Positions 26,351 to 35,892 of a stretch of 64,000 nt of DNA are shown here, in pieces (position 1 is the first letter of the stretch; every line of letters begins with the position of its first letter). The position numbers and the translations under genes were made by a program. Source of the DNA: Fulvivirga imtechensis AK7 (GTDB taxonomy: Bacteria; Bacteroidota; Bacteroidia; Cytophagales; Cyclobacteriaceae); assembly GCF_000331535.1 (NCBI RefSeq), contig NZ_AMZN01000051.1, positions 62,001 through 126,000 on the forward strand, written 5' to 3'. Under the pieces are notes generated by a model. That model made no database searches and was not told the DNA's origin. It was given only the letters and a program-made list of their open reading frames with translations.

Positions 26351-27483
26351 GTGAAAGAATTTACCTGTCGTCTCCTCATATGGGGGGAATGGAGTTGGAA
26401 TATATTAACGAGGCTTTTGACACCAATTGGATATCTCCGGTGGGGCCGAATATTGATCACTTTGAGCAGGATATTTCCAAGTACATGTCGGGGATCCATG
26501 TCGCGGCCCTAAGCTCCGGTACAGCAGCTATTCATCTCGCATTGATCATCTTAGGGGTTGAGCGGGGAGATGAGGTTATTTGTAGTTCCTTTACTTTTGC
26601 AGGAAGCTGTAACCCTATAGCTTACATGGGCGCGGTTCCGGTTTTTGTCGATTCGGAAAGAGAAACCTGGAATATGGATCCTGAGTTGCTAAAAGAGGCA
26701 ATAGAAGACAGAATTAAGAAAGGAAAAAAGCCGAAAGCCATAATTGTGGTTCATTTGTATGGCATGCCGGCAAAACTGGATGAGATCATCCAGATAGGGA
26801 AGAAGTACGAGATACCCTTGATAGAAGATGCAGCAGAAGCTTTTGGTGCGGAATATAAAGGCCGTAAAGCAGGAACTTTTGGAGATATAAGTGTGCTTTC
26901 ATTTAATGGAAACAAAATCATTACCACATCTGGGGGAGGAGCTTTTTTGTCCGCCAATAATACATATGTTGAAAAGGCTAAGTTTCTTTCAACACAGGCC
27001 CGGGACCATGCTCCTCATTACGAACATAGTCAAATAGGATATAACTACAGGATGAGTAACATCAGCGCGGGAATAGGGCGTGGGCAGATGGAAGTTCTCG
27101 ATGAAAGAGTACGACAGAGGAGAAGCATTTTTAAGTTTTATGAGGAGAAATTCTCCGGTTTATCAGGTATTGAATTTTTGAGAGAACCTGCTGGACATTT
27201 TTCCAATAGATGGCTGACCACAGCTCTGGTAGATAAGCATCTGCTAGGCGTGGACAGAGAAGATATTAGAATAGGGTTAGAAAAATACAACATAGAAACT
27301 CGTCCCCTTTGGAAACCTATGCATATCCAGCCTGTTTTTAAGGAAGCACCCGCTTATACAAATGGAACCTCGGAAGAGCTGTTCAACAGGGGTATTTGCT
27401 TGCCTTCTGGTTCAAATTTGACAACAAGCGATAAGGAACGAATAATGAATAAGTTAACAGGCTTATTTAAGGTTACTATTTAA
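26347..27483 (+). CDS. pglE: DegT/DnrJ/EryC1/StrS sugar aminotransferase, PglE-like
   Basis: A 378-residue PLP enzyme of fold type I. LSSGTAAIHLAL holds the cofactor-phosphate loop, LIEDAAEAFGAEY the Asp that pairs with the pyridine nitrogen, and SFNGNKIITTSGGGAF the Schiff-base Lys190; NYRMSNISAGIGRGQM and the ETRPLWKPMH end are family-typical. It would transfer an amino group to C4 of a UDP-4-keto-6-deoxy-HexNAc, feeding the PglD step. The partner PglF-like dehydratase is at 32816-34723. It could also serve the LegC step, for which no other aminotransferase is in the window. Confidence 0.86.
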   Translation: MSERIYLSSPHMGGMELEYINEAFDTNWISPVGPNIDHFEQDISKYMSGIHVAALSSGTAAIHLALIILGVERGDEVICSSFTFAGSCNPIAYMGAVPVFVDSERETWNMDPELLKEAIEDRIKKGKKPKAIIVVHLYGMPAKLDEIIQIGKKYEIPLIEDAAEAFGAEYKGRKAGTFGDISVLSFNGNKIITTSGGGAFLSANNTYVEKAKFLSTQARDHAPHYEHSQIGYNYRMSNISAGIGRGQMEVLDERVRQRRSIFKFYEEKFSGLSGIEFLREPAGHFSNRWLTTALVDKHLLGVDREDIRIGLEKYNIETRPLWKPMHIQPVFKEAPAYTNGTSEELFNRGICLPSGSNLTTSDKERIMNKLTGLFKVTI

Positions 27484-27546
27484 TCAGGCAAGGTATTCAT
27501 TTTATAAACTTAAAATTCGTAATTTGTACTTTAAATAACGAACTAC

Positions 27547-30500
27547 ATGTTGTATACCAAAATAAACAGAGTTGTATCTTGCAGTATAAGAGATGTAAAT
27601 ATTGTTTTATTTCTTGTTGCTATTTCTTGTTTGCCCCTATTTTCGTTTGGGCAATCTGCCGGTGATTTTAGATCTTTTGGCTCTGGTGATTGGGATAATG
27701 TAAATACCTGGGAACGCTTCGATGGCGGTAGTTGGGTGAATCCAGCTCCCTCTACCCCGACAAATGCCGATGGGGCCATTACTGTTCAGGCTTTTCATAC
27801 TATTACAGTACCGGTATCTACAACTATCACAATTGATCAAACCACTGTTGAGGGAGATGGTATTCTAAATGTAAATGGAACTTTGATAATTGCAGATGGT
27901 ACAGGAGATGATCTGGTGATTGCTGAGGCAGATTTTATAACTACATTTTCAGATGGAAAACTGAATGTTAATGATAATGCTATTGTAGAAAATCAAGGAC
28001 AGATAGCAAATGGTTCGCTAGGATTTGAAGTATTTAGTGGAGGTACCTATCAACATAATCTAAATGGAGGAACCATTCCTTCCGGAACATGGAATACAGG
28101 TTCTACATGTTTGGTGACAGGTATAGCTGGTTCAGTGCCTTCTGGATTAAACCAATCTTTTCATCACTTCACATGGGATTGTACTGCTCAATCTACAACT
28201 ATTTTTCTGAATGCAGCTCTTACTGATGTTAATGGTAATTTGACCATAAATGATACGAATAATAATTTATTGATATTAGTTACAAGCACAACTGCAACTA
28301 TAAGTGTCGATGGCGATCTTAACGTAAATAATGATGCAGGTTTATATTTAACCACACAAGGTACGGCTACAGTTAATGTTGGTGGGAATGTGAGCATTTC
28401 CTCTTCGAAGGCCTCTTTTGCTTTGATTTTTACTGCCACAGGGAATGCCAATCTAAATGTTTCGGGAAACTTTTCAAAAACCGGAACCGGGGTTGTCAAT
28501 TTGGCCGCTAGTTCAGGCTCAGGAACATTAACAGTTAATGGAGACTTTACATTTACTGGCGGTACTATAAGAAAGTCGGGAAGTACAGGAAGCGGAACGG
28601 TTAACTTTGATGGAGTGACTGCATTTACAGGTGGAGGTACTTTTGCAGATGCTGTTAATTTCAATGTGACGGCTGGTTCACAACTTGACCTTGACACTTT
28701 TGCACTTACTGGAAGTGGGACCTTTAATTTAGGAGCGGGATCAATCTTGCAATTAGGATCTACCCATGCTTCAGGAGCTTTACAAACGGGAACCTCTGGT
28801 GGTAATATCCAGCAAGGAGGATTAAGAACTTTTACTGCAGGGTCCACAATTATTTATGATGGAGCAAGTGCACAGGCTTTGGGAGACGGCTTTCCTACAG
28901 ATGTGAATCTTGAAATAGATAATGCATCAGGTGTTTCCCTAAGTGGGGAAGTAACAATTTCAACAGGAAGAACCTTAACTCTCTCATCAGGCAACCTGTT
29001 AATCGGAGGAAATACTTTGTCGATAAATGGCAATATTTCCGTGGCAGCAGGAGCTCTGGAAGGGGGAGCATCTTCAAATCTATCTATAGGTGGAACAGGG
29101 AATTTCGGAACTTTATCATTTGCAACCACTACAACACTGAACGATTTTACTTTGAATAGATCCTCATCGGGGAATGTCACACTCGGGTCGAATCTAACTA
29201 TTTTAGGTACTTTTACCCAGACGGATGGTGACATCACTCTAAACGGAAATACGTTCAATATTAATGGACCATTTTCCAGAACCGTTGGAACTCTGGTGTG
29301 CGATGCCTCTGCAACGCTAATTGTAGATGGAACAGGTGCGTTACCTGCGTCAGTTGGAATGTCCGGAGCTTTGACCACGTTAACTCTAGATCGGGCTGGT
29401 AGCACTTTTTCAACAGGTGCTACATTGACCATCACGAATTTAAACTTGACAGCGGGTACTTTTGATAATACTAGTACGATCACCATGGCTGCAAATGGAG
29501 TCATAACGCGGACGGCCGATGGCAGTATGAATAATGCTCCGGTAGCTGTCACGAGCTATGATGTGGTTTACAACAATAGTACAACAATATCTTCAGGGCC
29601 CGAACTCCCCACCGGGACAACGGCCCTCGATGATCTTACCAAGCAGGGCTCAGGCCAACTGGACTTAAGCAATAATTTAACTGTAAATGGCATTCTAACT
29701 CTTTCGAATGGAGTTTTTAACGCGGGAACCAACACTATCGATTTTAAGGGAAATATTGTTAGCAATGCAGCTTCTACTTTAACTTCAAGTTCGGTAACAT
29801 TTAGTGGAACAACAACAGTTACAGGAAATACTACTATGACCTTTAATGGGATAACTGTATCAGGTACGCTTACGCCTCAGGTTGATTTTAATATCAATGG
29901 GAATTTGGTGAACAACGGCACTTTAAATGCTGGTACGGCTACAACCACTTTTGGAGGTACTACTACGGTAAGCGGCAGTAGTACCAGTTCATTTAACGAT
30001 GTCGTAATTAGTGGATCTCTAACAGCCCATTCCGGGAGTATGAACGTAGCTGGGGATTTTACCAACAATGGTACGTTTAGCAACAATAGCGGTGAAATAG
30101 TTTTTAACGGAACAACATCTATTTTAGGCTCCAATACTACTGATTTCCATAGTGTTATAATTGCCGGTACGCTAACTGGCCCTGCAACTTTCAACATAGA
30201 AGGTAATTTCACCAATAATGGAGGTACATTTAATCACAATAATGGAACTGCAGTGTTCGGGGGTTCCATTGCACAAACAATTGGAGGTACCTCTGCCAGT
30301 ACTTTTTACAGCATGACAGTAGGTAATTCTAACGGAGTATCTGTTACAGGGACAGCTCGCCTTGAGGGGGTTTTTACTCTTAGCGGATCTGGCGTATTCG
30401 ATGCAGATGGTGGTGGTTCGGGTGTTTTTGTGGTCAGATCTCGGGGTGTCACCAACGATGATGCCCGGATAGCTGATCTCACTGGTGTAGAAGGTAATTT

Positions 30501-32616
30501 TACAGGAAATATTACTGTCGAAAGGTATCTGGACGGACCGGACGACTGGCGATATATTTCCACTCCAATAACTGACGGCAATTTGGGAATGTGGCGCGAT
30601 GACTTTTCCATAACTGGTAATTTTTCAGACGCAACTACTTCTGCTGAGGACCCTAATGTTACTCACAGTACTGCAGCTTCTGTCTATGTGTATGATGCGG
30701 CATCAGACGCCTGGACCGCGGTCGATGGAGGCGGAGGCGCTACAAGTACAGTTTCCCTTACCAATGGAACAGGATATGCCGCCTATATCTACAATCCTTC
30801 GGATTTTACGTTTTCAGTGAGGGGAACAATGGGTAAAGGTGCCGTGAATATTCCTTTGACAGCAGACGCTTCAGGCAGGTATAATCTGGTGGGAAATCCG
30901 TATCCCTCCGCTATTGATTGGGATAATATTATTCCTCAGACGGGTTTGGCCAGCACTGTTTCTATTAGAACTGCAAACGGTGTATTTGCCGCTTATAATG
31001 GTTCTATAACTACCAACCCGCCTTTTGTAGGTTGGACGGGAGAAATCGCTATGGGCCAGTCTTTCTGGATACAATCTACATCTGCCACAACGCTTAGCCT
31101 GACAGAGGCAGACAAGACCGGTAATCAGAATCATTTCCTTAGAACTTCAAGTCCTGAGAATTTTCTTCGTATAACTCTGAGCAACAGTACGGAAACTCAG
31201 GGAGACGAATCTGTCGTTTGGTTTGTAGAAGATGCTACCGATACCACTGACTTTGCTTACGATGCTGTTAAAAGAAAGAATGGCAATCAGGTTTCGGCTG
31301 GAAAATATGACTACTTAAACCTGTCAACTTTTAATGATAGTTCAATTCATGACTACACTATTAACACAGTTTCTTTTATTGATTGTGCCAAAACAGTTAA
31401 ATTAAAGGTTTCTGATGTAGCTCAAGGACAATACAAACTACTATTTACCGAACTGAACAGTTTTAATCTTCCCTATGATGTTGTTCTAAATGATCATTTC
31501 CTTGGCACATCAATTGCTTTAAGTGATAACAGTGAATATTTGTTTAATGTTACGGCAGATGCGGCAAGCTACGGAGCAGAAAGGTTTGAGGTCGTTTTCA
31601 CAATAAGCCCGGTAGATACTACAATTCCGGTGTCAGCATCTGTTTCTGAGATATGTGAGGGAGAGGGTGCCACTATCAACATAGACAATTCAGATATTTA
31701 TACCTCTTATAAAATTTATAAAGATGGTATTGCTGTTTCGGAAACATTCACAGGAAATGGAAGTACGCTTAACATAGGGTTAAATACTGAGGTACTCATC
31801 GTAGGCGAAAATACATTTACCATTGAGGCCAATAAGATGGATTGTGGAATTTCTTACCTGGAGGAGAATGCTACAATTTCGGTGAAAGATTATTACCAGA
31901 TAACTTCCACTGAGGGAGGTATGAACTGTGGGGAAGGACAAGTGGTGCTGAAAGCTTTGGGCTTGGCTGATACTGATGGTTTGTATAACTGGTATGCAAC
32001 GTCAGACGCTGCTACCCCGCTGGAAAGCAACACTACTGGTAGCTTTACTACTCCACCTATTGGCAATACAACCTCTTATTTTGTTTCGGCTGTAAATTCG
32101 TTGGGTTGTGAGAGCGATAAGGTGGAGGTAATTGCAGAGATAGTAAACATAGAGAAACCTACCATTTCTGTTAATGGTAATGTGTTTACTTCAAGTTATA
32201 CGGAAGGCAACCAATGGTATAAGGATGGTGAGGTTATTGAAGGTGCCATTAGCTCAACGCTGGAGGTAACTGCTGAAGGAACATATTCTGTCACTGTAGC
32301 ACAAAATGGATGCTCTGCATCTTCCGACAATGTAGTATTTAATGTTACGGGCCTGGAAGATGAAATAGCCAACCGTGGTGTGAAAGTTTACCCCAATCCT
32401 TTTAGTAGTGAACTTCATTTCATTATCCCTGAGTGGGTGGAAGTTCACAAAATTGAGCTATTGGATGTAGAAGGACGAGTATTTATGAATATCGACCGAA
32501 ACAATTTTAGCATTGGGGAAAATATATTACATTTACCGGAAGTACCAGAAGGGTTGTATATAATTAATATTCAATCTTCAGATGGTGTTATACCTCTAAG
32601 AATAGTTAAGAAATAG
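27547..32616 (+). CDS. Large secreted repeat protein with T9SS type A sorting domain
   Basis: A 1689-residue protein with a signal peptide (hydrophobic core about residues 18-34, cleavage after SFGQ). Residues about 40-950 are rich in Gly, Asn, Thr and Ser with short NGxLxxxG-type turns, as in beta-helix/filamentous-haemagglutinin-like proteins. Four related 50-residue units occur at 29796-30395. Further domains follow at about 950-1200 and 1350-1600 (Ig-like, with YFVSAVNSLGCESD). The last ~80 residues (VKVYPNPFSSELHF to the terminal IVKK) are a type A T9SS C-terminal domain that directs outer-membrane secretion. It sits inside the polysaccharide locus and may be a matrix or adhesion protein. 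Confidence 0.85.
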   Translation: MLYTKINRVVSCSIRDVNIVLFLVAISCLPLFSFGQSAGDFRSFGSGDWDNVNTWERFDGGSWVNPAPSTPTNADGAITVQAFHTITVPVSTTITIDQTTVEGDGILNVNGTLIIADGTGDDLVIAEADFITTFSDGKLNVNDNAIVENQGQIANGSLGFEVFSGGTYQHNLNGGTIPSGTWNTGSTCLVTGIAGSVPSGLNQSFHHFTWDCTAQSTTIFLNAALTDVNGNLTINDTNNNLLILVTSTTATISVDGDLNVNNDAGLYLTTQGTATVNVGGNVSISSSKASFALIFTATGNANLNVSGNFSKTGTGVVNLAASSGSGTLTVNGDFTFTGGTIRKSGSTGSGTVNFDGVTAFTGGGTFADAVNFNVTAGSQLDLDTFALTGSGTFNLGAGSILQLGSTHASGALQTGTSGGNIQQGGLRTFTAGSTIIYDGASAQALGDGFPTDVNLEIDNASGVSLSGEVTISTGRTLTLSSGNLLIGGNTLSINGNISVAAGALEGGASSNLSIGGTGNFGTLSFATTTTLNDFTLNRSSSGNVTLGSNLTILGTFTQTDGDITLNGNTFNINGPFSRTVGTLVCDASATLIVDGTGALPASVGMSGALTTLTLDRAGSTFSTGATLTITNLNLTAGTFDNTSTITMAANGVITRTADGSMNNAPVAVTSYDVVYNNSTTISSGPELPTGTTALDDLTKQGSGQLDLSNNLTVNGILTLSNGVFNAGTNTIDFKGNIVSNAASTLTSSSVTFSGTTTVTGNTTMTFNGITVSGTLTPQVDFNINGNLVNNGTLNAGTATTTFGGTTTVSGSSTSSFNDVVISGSLTAHSGSMNVAGDFTNNGTFSNNSGEIVFNGTTSILGSNTTDFHSVIIAGTLTGPATFNIEGNFTNNGGTFNHNNGTAVFGGSIAQTIGGTSASTFYSMTVGNSNGVSVTGTARLEGVFTLSGSGVFDADGGGSGVFVVRSRGVTNDDARIADLTGVEGNFTGNITVERYLDGPDDWRYISTPITDGNLGMWRDDFSITGNFSDATTSAEDPNVTHSTAASVYVYDAASDAWTAVDGGGGATSTVSLTNGTGYAAYIYNPSDFTFSVRGTMGKGAVNIPLTADASGRYNLVGNPYPSAIDWDNIIPQTGLASTVSIRTANGVFAAYNGSITTNPPFVGWTGEIAMGQSFWIQSTSATTLSLTEADKTGNQNHFLRTSSPENFLRITLSNSTETQGDESVVWFVEDATDTTDFAYDAVKRKNGNQVSAGKYDYLNLSTFNDSSIHDYTINTVSFIDCAKTVKLKVSDVAQGQYKLLFTELNSFNLPYDVVLNDHFLGTSIALSDNSEYLFNVTADAASYGAERFEVVFTISPVDTTIPVSASVSEICEGEGATINIDNSDIYTSYKIYKDGIAVSETFTGNGSTLNIGLNTEVLIVGENTFTIEANKMDCGISYLEENATISVKDYYQITSTEGGMNCGEGQVVLKALGLADTDGLYNWYATSDAATPLESNTTGSFTTPPIGNTTSYFVSAVNSLGCESDKVEVIAEIVNIEKPTISVNGNVFTSSYTEGNQWYKDGEVIEGAISSTLEVTAEGTYSVTVAQNGCSASSDNVVFNVTGLEDEIANRGVKVYPNPFSSELHFIIPEWVEVHKIELLDVEGRVFMNIDRNNFSIGENILHLPEVPEGLYIINIQSSDGVIPLRIVKK
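29796..30395 (+). repeat. About four tandem ~50-codon units in the T9SS type A protein
   Basis: Units begin near 29796, 29944, 30094 and 30250. Each reads roughly F-x-GTTT-(V/I)-x-G-x-x-T-x-x-F-x-x-(V/I)-x-(V/I)-x-G-x-L-T-x(6)-N-(I/V)-x-G-(N/D)-F-x-NNGTF. The fourth is more degenerate. They are in frame and about 150 bases long, which fits one turn or set of turns of a beta-helical stalk. Confidence 0.6.
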
Positions 32617-32793
32617 ATGAAAAGCATTTTTGTGTCTATACTCGTTTTATTTTTTACATTTTCACTGCGAGCGCAACCAGGCGACCCTGGTGGAGGAGGA
32701 AAACCTGTGCCTATTGGTGGAGTAGAGTTACTACTTCTTGCGGGCGGAGCGTTGGGGATTAGAAAGATAGTAAAACAACATCGCAAGCGCTGA
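32617..32793 (+). CDS. 58-residue protein with CTERM-like sorting anchor; candidate XrtF substrate
   Basis: A small gene beginning with ATG immediately after the TAG of the T9SS protein. Its parts are: a signal peptide (hydrophobic, ending SLRAQ near residue 20), a short mature stretch rich in Gly and Pro (PGDPGGGGKP, residues 21-30), a PIGG motif (32-35), a hydrophobic segment VELLLLAGGALGI and a basic tail RKIVKQHRKR. Motif, membrane segment and Arg/Lys tail in that order are the three parts of exosortase (PEP-CTERM-like) anchors. It resembles the small PIDGG-type CTERM proteins of flavobacteria. Since xrtF is 7 kb upstream on the same strand, this is the obvious local substrate candidate. 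Function after processing is unknown. Confidence 0.75.
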   Translation: MKSIFVSILVLFFTFSLRAQPGDPGGGGKPVPIGGVELLLLAGGALGIRKIVKQHRKR

Positions 32794-32815
32794 GTTGGAA
32801 TAAGGACCTAAGATT

Positions 32816-34723
32816 TTGATAACGCATTTTCTACTAAAACTTCGAATACTTCCGAGGTGGATAATTATCCTCATTGATATTGCTGTTGTAGGTTGTGCTA
32901 CCTATCTGGCTTATCTTCTCAGGTTTAATTTTGAAGTTAAGGAGCTGGAAAACTTCAACTACCACCTCGGTATGGGTGTTAATATGCTAGCAAGCCTGTT
33001 GGCTCTGTTAGTAACCAGGAGCTATGCGGGCATTGTTAGATATACCGGCATCCAGGACATGTTGAGAGTGTTTAATACACTGGTTATAACACATGTAACT
33101 ACTTGCGTTGTCAACCTTGTGTATCATTATAACTACAACAAAAATCTGATTCCATATTCCGTTATTCTTATTGCTTTCCTCGCCTCATTCTTACTTCTCC
33201 TTCAGTACAGACTTCTGATTAAGAATGTTTTTTCTTATTACAGGGGAAGTACTATGTCTAAAATCCGAGTATTGGTGTTTGGTGCGGGGCAACTAGGCAT
33301 GGTTACAAAACAGGTGATCGATGGTACTGATGGGTCCAAGTATCGTGTTGTTGGGTTTGTAGAGGATGATATCAGAAAGGTTGGTAAAAATATCCATGGT
33401 ACCCCCATTTATAGCGGACAGGAGTTAAACTCCCTTTTGGATTTGTTATCGGTAAAGGAATTGATCATAGCAGTAAAGGACTTGTCAGTAGACCGTAAAA
33501 ATGAAATTGTTGACATATGCCTTGAGCAGGATGTAAAGGTCCGTACTGTCCCTCAGGCAGATGATTGGGTTAAGGGGGAGTTGAGCCTTAATCAGATTAA
33601 AGAAATTAATATCGAAGATCTGCTGGGTAGAGAATCTATACAGCTCGATAATATGGCCGTCTGCGATCAACTCCAAAACAAACGTGTATGTATCACGGGA
33701 GCAGCGGGCTCAATAGGCAGTGAGTTGGTTAGACAGGTAATACAATATAGGCCTGAGCAATTAATTGTCATAGATCAGGCTGAGTCTGCACTTTATGAAA
33801 TAGAAAGAGAACTGGGAAATAATGATAACATCGAATTTCTTGTGGCAGACGTAACAAATGAAGGTCGAATAGATGATATATTCTCTCATTATAAACCAGA
33901 GATTATCTTCCACGCAGCAGCGTACAAGCACGTACCGTTGATGGAAAAGAACCCATCGGAAGCTGTGTTGTGTAACGTTATTGGGACAAGAAATTTGGCT
34001 GACTTTGCAGTTAAACATCATGTATCGAAATTTGTGATGATCTCTACCGATAAGGCGGTCAATCCAACAAATGTAATGGGATGCTCTAAGCGTATTGCAG
34101 AGATTTATGTCAGGTCGCTTAACAACCACCTGAAACAGCTAGATAGAACTACTGCTACCTCTTTTGTGACTACCAGGTTTGGCAATGTTCTGGGATCTAA
34201 CGGATCGGTTATCCCATTTTTCCAAAAACAAATTAGTCAGGGAGGACCGGTGACGGTTACTCATCCTGAAATTACCCGCTATTTTATGACCATTACTGAA
34301 GCATGTCAGCTTGTACTGGAGGCTGGAGCTATGGGAAAGGGAGGGGAGATATTTATTTTTGATATGGGTAAGTCAATTAAAATAGTTGATTTAGCAAAAA
34401 AGATGATACAGTTGTCTGGGTTGGCACTCAATAAAGATATTGAGATTGTCTATACAGGCCTAAGACAGGGAGAAAAGTTATACGAGGAATTATTGGCCAG
34501 CAAGGAAAATACTATTTCCACCCATCATAGCAAAATAATGATAGCTAAGGTGTTGGAGTACGACTACGATGAAATAAAAAAGAATACGGAAGATTTACAC
34601 CAGGCAGCTCTTGACAGAAAAGATAACTTTGAAATAGTTGCAATTATGAAAAGAATTGTACCAGAGTTCAAGAGTAACAGTTCTCCGTATCAGGTATTGG
34701 ATAATAGTTCTTCTGTGGCGTAG
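32816..34723 (+). CDS. pglF: Membrane-bound UDP-GlcNAc 4,6-dehydratase (PglF/WbpM/CapD type)
   Basis: A 635-residue protein. Four N-terminal membrane spans lie within residues 12-140, a CoA-binding-like Rossmann domain follows (VLVFGAGQLGMVTKQV), then the catalytic SDR domain from about residue 288: ITGAAGSIGSELVRQV, HAAAYKHVPLMEKNP, STDKAVNPTNVMGCSKR, and TRFGNVLGSNGSVIPFF. The STDKA...MGCSKR block carries the active-site residues of the long retaining 4,6-dehydratases that begin bacillosamine synthesis. It starts at a TTG (32816) behind TAAGGA; no nearer ATG exists before residue 53. It closes the polysaccharide locus. Confidence 0.86.
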   Translation: MITHFLLKLRILPRWIIILIDIAVVGCATYLAYLLRFNFEVKELENFNYHLGMGVNMLASLLALLVTRSYAGIVRYTGIQDMLRVFNTLVITHVTTCVVNLVYHYNYNKNLIPYSVILIAFLASFLLLLQYRLLIKNVFSYYRGSTMSKIRVLVFGAGQLGMVTKQVIDGTDGSKYRVVGFVEDDIRKVGKNIHGTPIYSGQELNSLLDLLSVKELIIAVKDLSVDRKNEIVDICLEQDVKVRTVPQADDWVKGELSLNQIKEINIEDLLGRESIQLDNMAVCDQLQNKRVCITGAAGSIGSELVRQVIQYRPEQLIVIDQAESALYEIERELGNNDNIEFLVADVTNEGRIDDIFSHYKPEIIFHAAAYKHVPLMEKNPSEAVLCNVIGTRNLADFAVKHHVSKFVMISTDKAVNPTNVMGCSKRIAEIYVRSLNNHLKQLDRTTATSFVTTRFGNVLGSNGSVIPFFQKQISQGGPVTVTHPEITRYFMTITEACQLVLEAGAMGKGGEIFIFDMGKSIKIVDLAKKMIQLSGLALNKDIEIVYTGLRQGEKLYEELLASKENTISTHHSKIMIAKVLEYDYDEIKKNTEDLHQAALDRKDNFEIVAIMKRIVPEFKSNSSPYQVLDNSSSVA

Positions 34724-34752
34724 AACTGAGATTAATGAAGGTTTCTAGGGAT

Positions 34753-35661
34753 TTATCTACGTCTACGTTGAATGTTACGTCTGGGCCCCTTGCCTCGGTT
34801 TTTGGAATTGACAGATAGAATATTCTCCGGGAGATAATACTCAATTTTTATATTAAATAGAAAATATCCATCGTTATTAGCCGGGTTTCCTCGTATATGT
34901 CCCTCGTCAATTCCTAAAGGTGGTAAATCTATTTCATGTCTTCTGTCAGCCATTGCCTGAACCAACGGGTCCTCAATAGACGAATGTAGTTGATAAACAG
35001 TGCTTACGTCATCCAGATAATCTGTAAATGTTAACCTATAGCCTCCTTCAAGCCCAATATTGATGAAGGGGTTTGCCTTATATTTAACCCCAATTCCAAA
35101 AGGAATAACAATGGCCAGCCTGTTATAATCCACCCCTTCAGTCCGCAGTGGCTGAAGGGCGATATAGTCACCTGCATCTGGCAGTGGATCTTCATTCCAG
35201 TCTGTCTGTGGTACCTGGCCTTTAGGATTAAAATAAAGCAGACCTATACCAATAAATCCATATGGGTTGAACTGTGGTCGTTGGTAAAATCTTGCTCCCT
35301 GGGGAAAAGCATTGACAATACCTATTAAATCAAGCTCAAAATTATCAGATCTGAAGGATAAATTCCTTCTGGTTTTTCCCGTGAGTTCAGAGTCACTGTC
35401 ATCACCCTGCAACCTGAACCAGTGAAGCTCAGCCCTACCTGCAATTCGGGAGTGAAAGAAATACTGCAAACCAATATTAAGATTAGGCTTGGCATCCATG
35501 TAATCCCCCGGATCCTTCAGATCACCAAAATAAGTAGATGTACCCGTTCCCACCGAAGCAATTACATCTCTCCCCGTTCTGAAGTTATAAAAACTTTGAG
35601 CATCAACTAGTTCTACTATTCCTGCAAGGGCAATGCTGAGTACAGCTATTATTCTCTTCAT
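34753..35661 (-). CDS. DUF6089-like outer membrane beta-barrel protein
   Basis: A 302-residue protein with a signal peptide (hydrophobic core to about residue 20, cleavage after DAQ). The mature part shows aromatic, alternating strands and the GTGTSTYFGDL start, LNIGLQYFFHSRIAGRAEL and PYGFIGIGLLYFNPKG stretches, consistent with the Bacteroidetes DUF6089 family of outer membrane barrels. The C-terminal tail is basic (RRNIQRRRR), which is unusual for a barrel end. It is convergent with pglF, with a 29-base gap. Function is unknown. Confidence 0.7.
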   Translation of the reverse strand: MKRIIAVLSIALAGIVELVDAQSFYNFRTGRDVIASVGTGTSTYFGDLKDPGDYMDAKPNLNIGLQYFFHSRIAGRAELHWFRLQGDDSDSELTGKTRRNLSFRSDNFELDLIGIVNAFPQGARFYQRPQFNPYGFIGIGLLYFNPKGQVPQTDWNEDPLPDAGDYIALQPLRTEGVDYNRLAIVIPFGIGVKYKANPFINIGLEGGYRLTFTDYLDDVSTVYQLHSSIEDPLVQAMADRRHEIDLPPLGIDEGHIRGNPANNDGYFLFNIKIEYYLPENILSVNSKNRGKGPRRNIQRRRR

Positions 35662-35799
35662 GGTCCAATTATACTCAATTAACTACAATTTAGTAATTAT
35701 GTGGTTAATTATAAAAAATAGTAACGGTAAAAAGAAATTCTGGTTTGGAATATAAATGCTAAAATGAAAATAGCCCTACATATTTGCAGAGCTATTCAG

Positions 35800-35873
35800 T
35801 GCACTCGGAAGGATTCGAACCCTCAACCCCCAGAGCCGAAATCTGGTATTCTATCCAGTTGAACTACGAGTGC
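35800..35873 (-). tRNA. tRNA-Arg (anticodon TCG)
   Basis: Read on the minus strand, the acceptor stem GCACTCG pairs with CGAGTGC. The D-arm is GTTC..GAAT-like, the anticodon stem is CCAGA/TCTGG with loop TTTCGGC (anticodon TCG, reading CGA Arg), and the T-arm holds the conserved TTCGAAT. The 3' discriminator is A; no CCA is encoded. It is 74 bases long and lies 19 bases downstream of the sucC stop on the same strand. Confidence 0.93.
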
Positions 35874-35892
35874 ATCAACTATATACTATAGT

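Noticed and set aside
27484-27546. Bacteroidetes-type promoter before the T9SS gene
   Set aside because: A TAATTTG-like -7 element is present but no convincing TTTG at the right distance, so it was not listed.
28188-29765. Long open frames on the minus strand inside the T9SS type A gene
   Set aside because: They mirror a Gly/Asn/Thr/Ser-rich repeat coding sequence, have low-complexity Pro/Val content, and lack a domain or start context.
29796-30395. CRISPR array
   Set aside because: The repeats are coding, imperfect, about 150 bases long and in frame; no short identical repeats with unique spacers.
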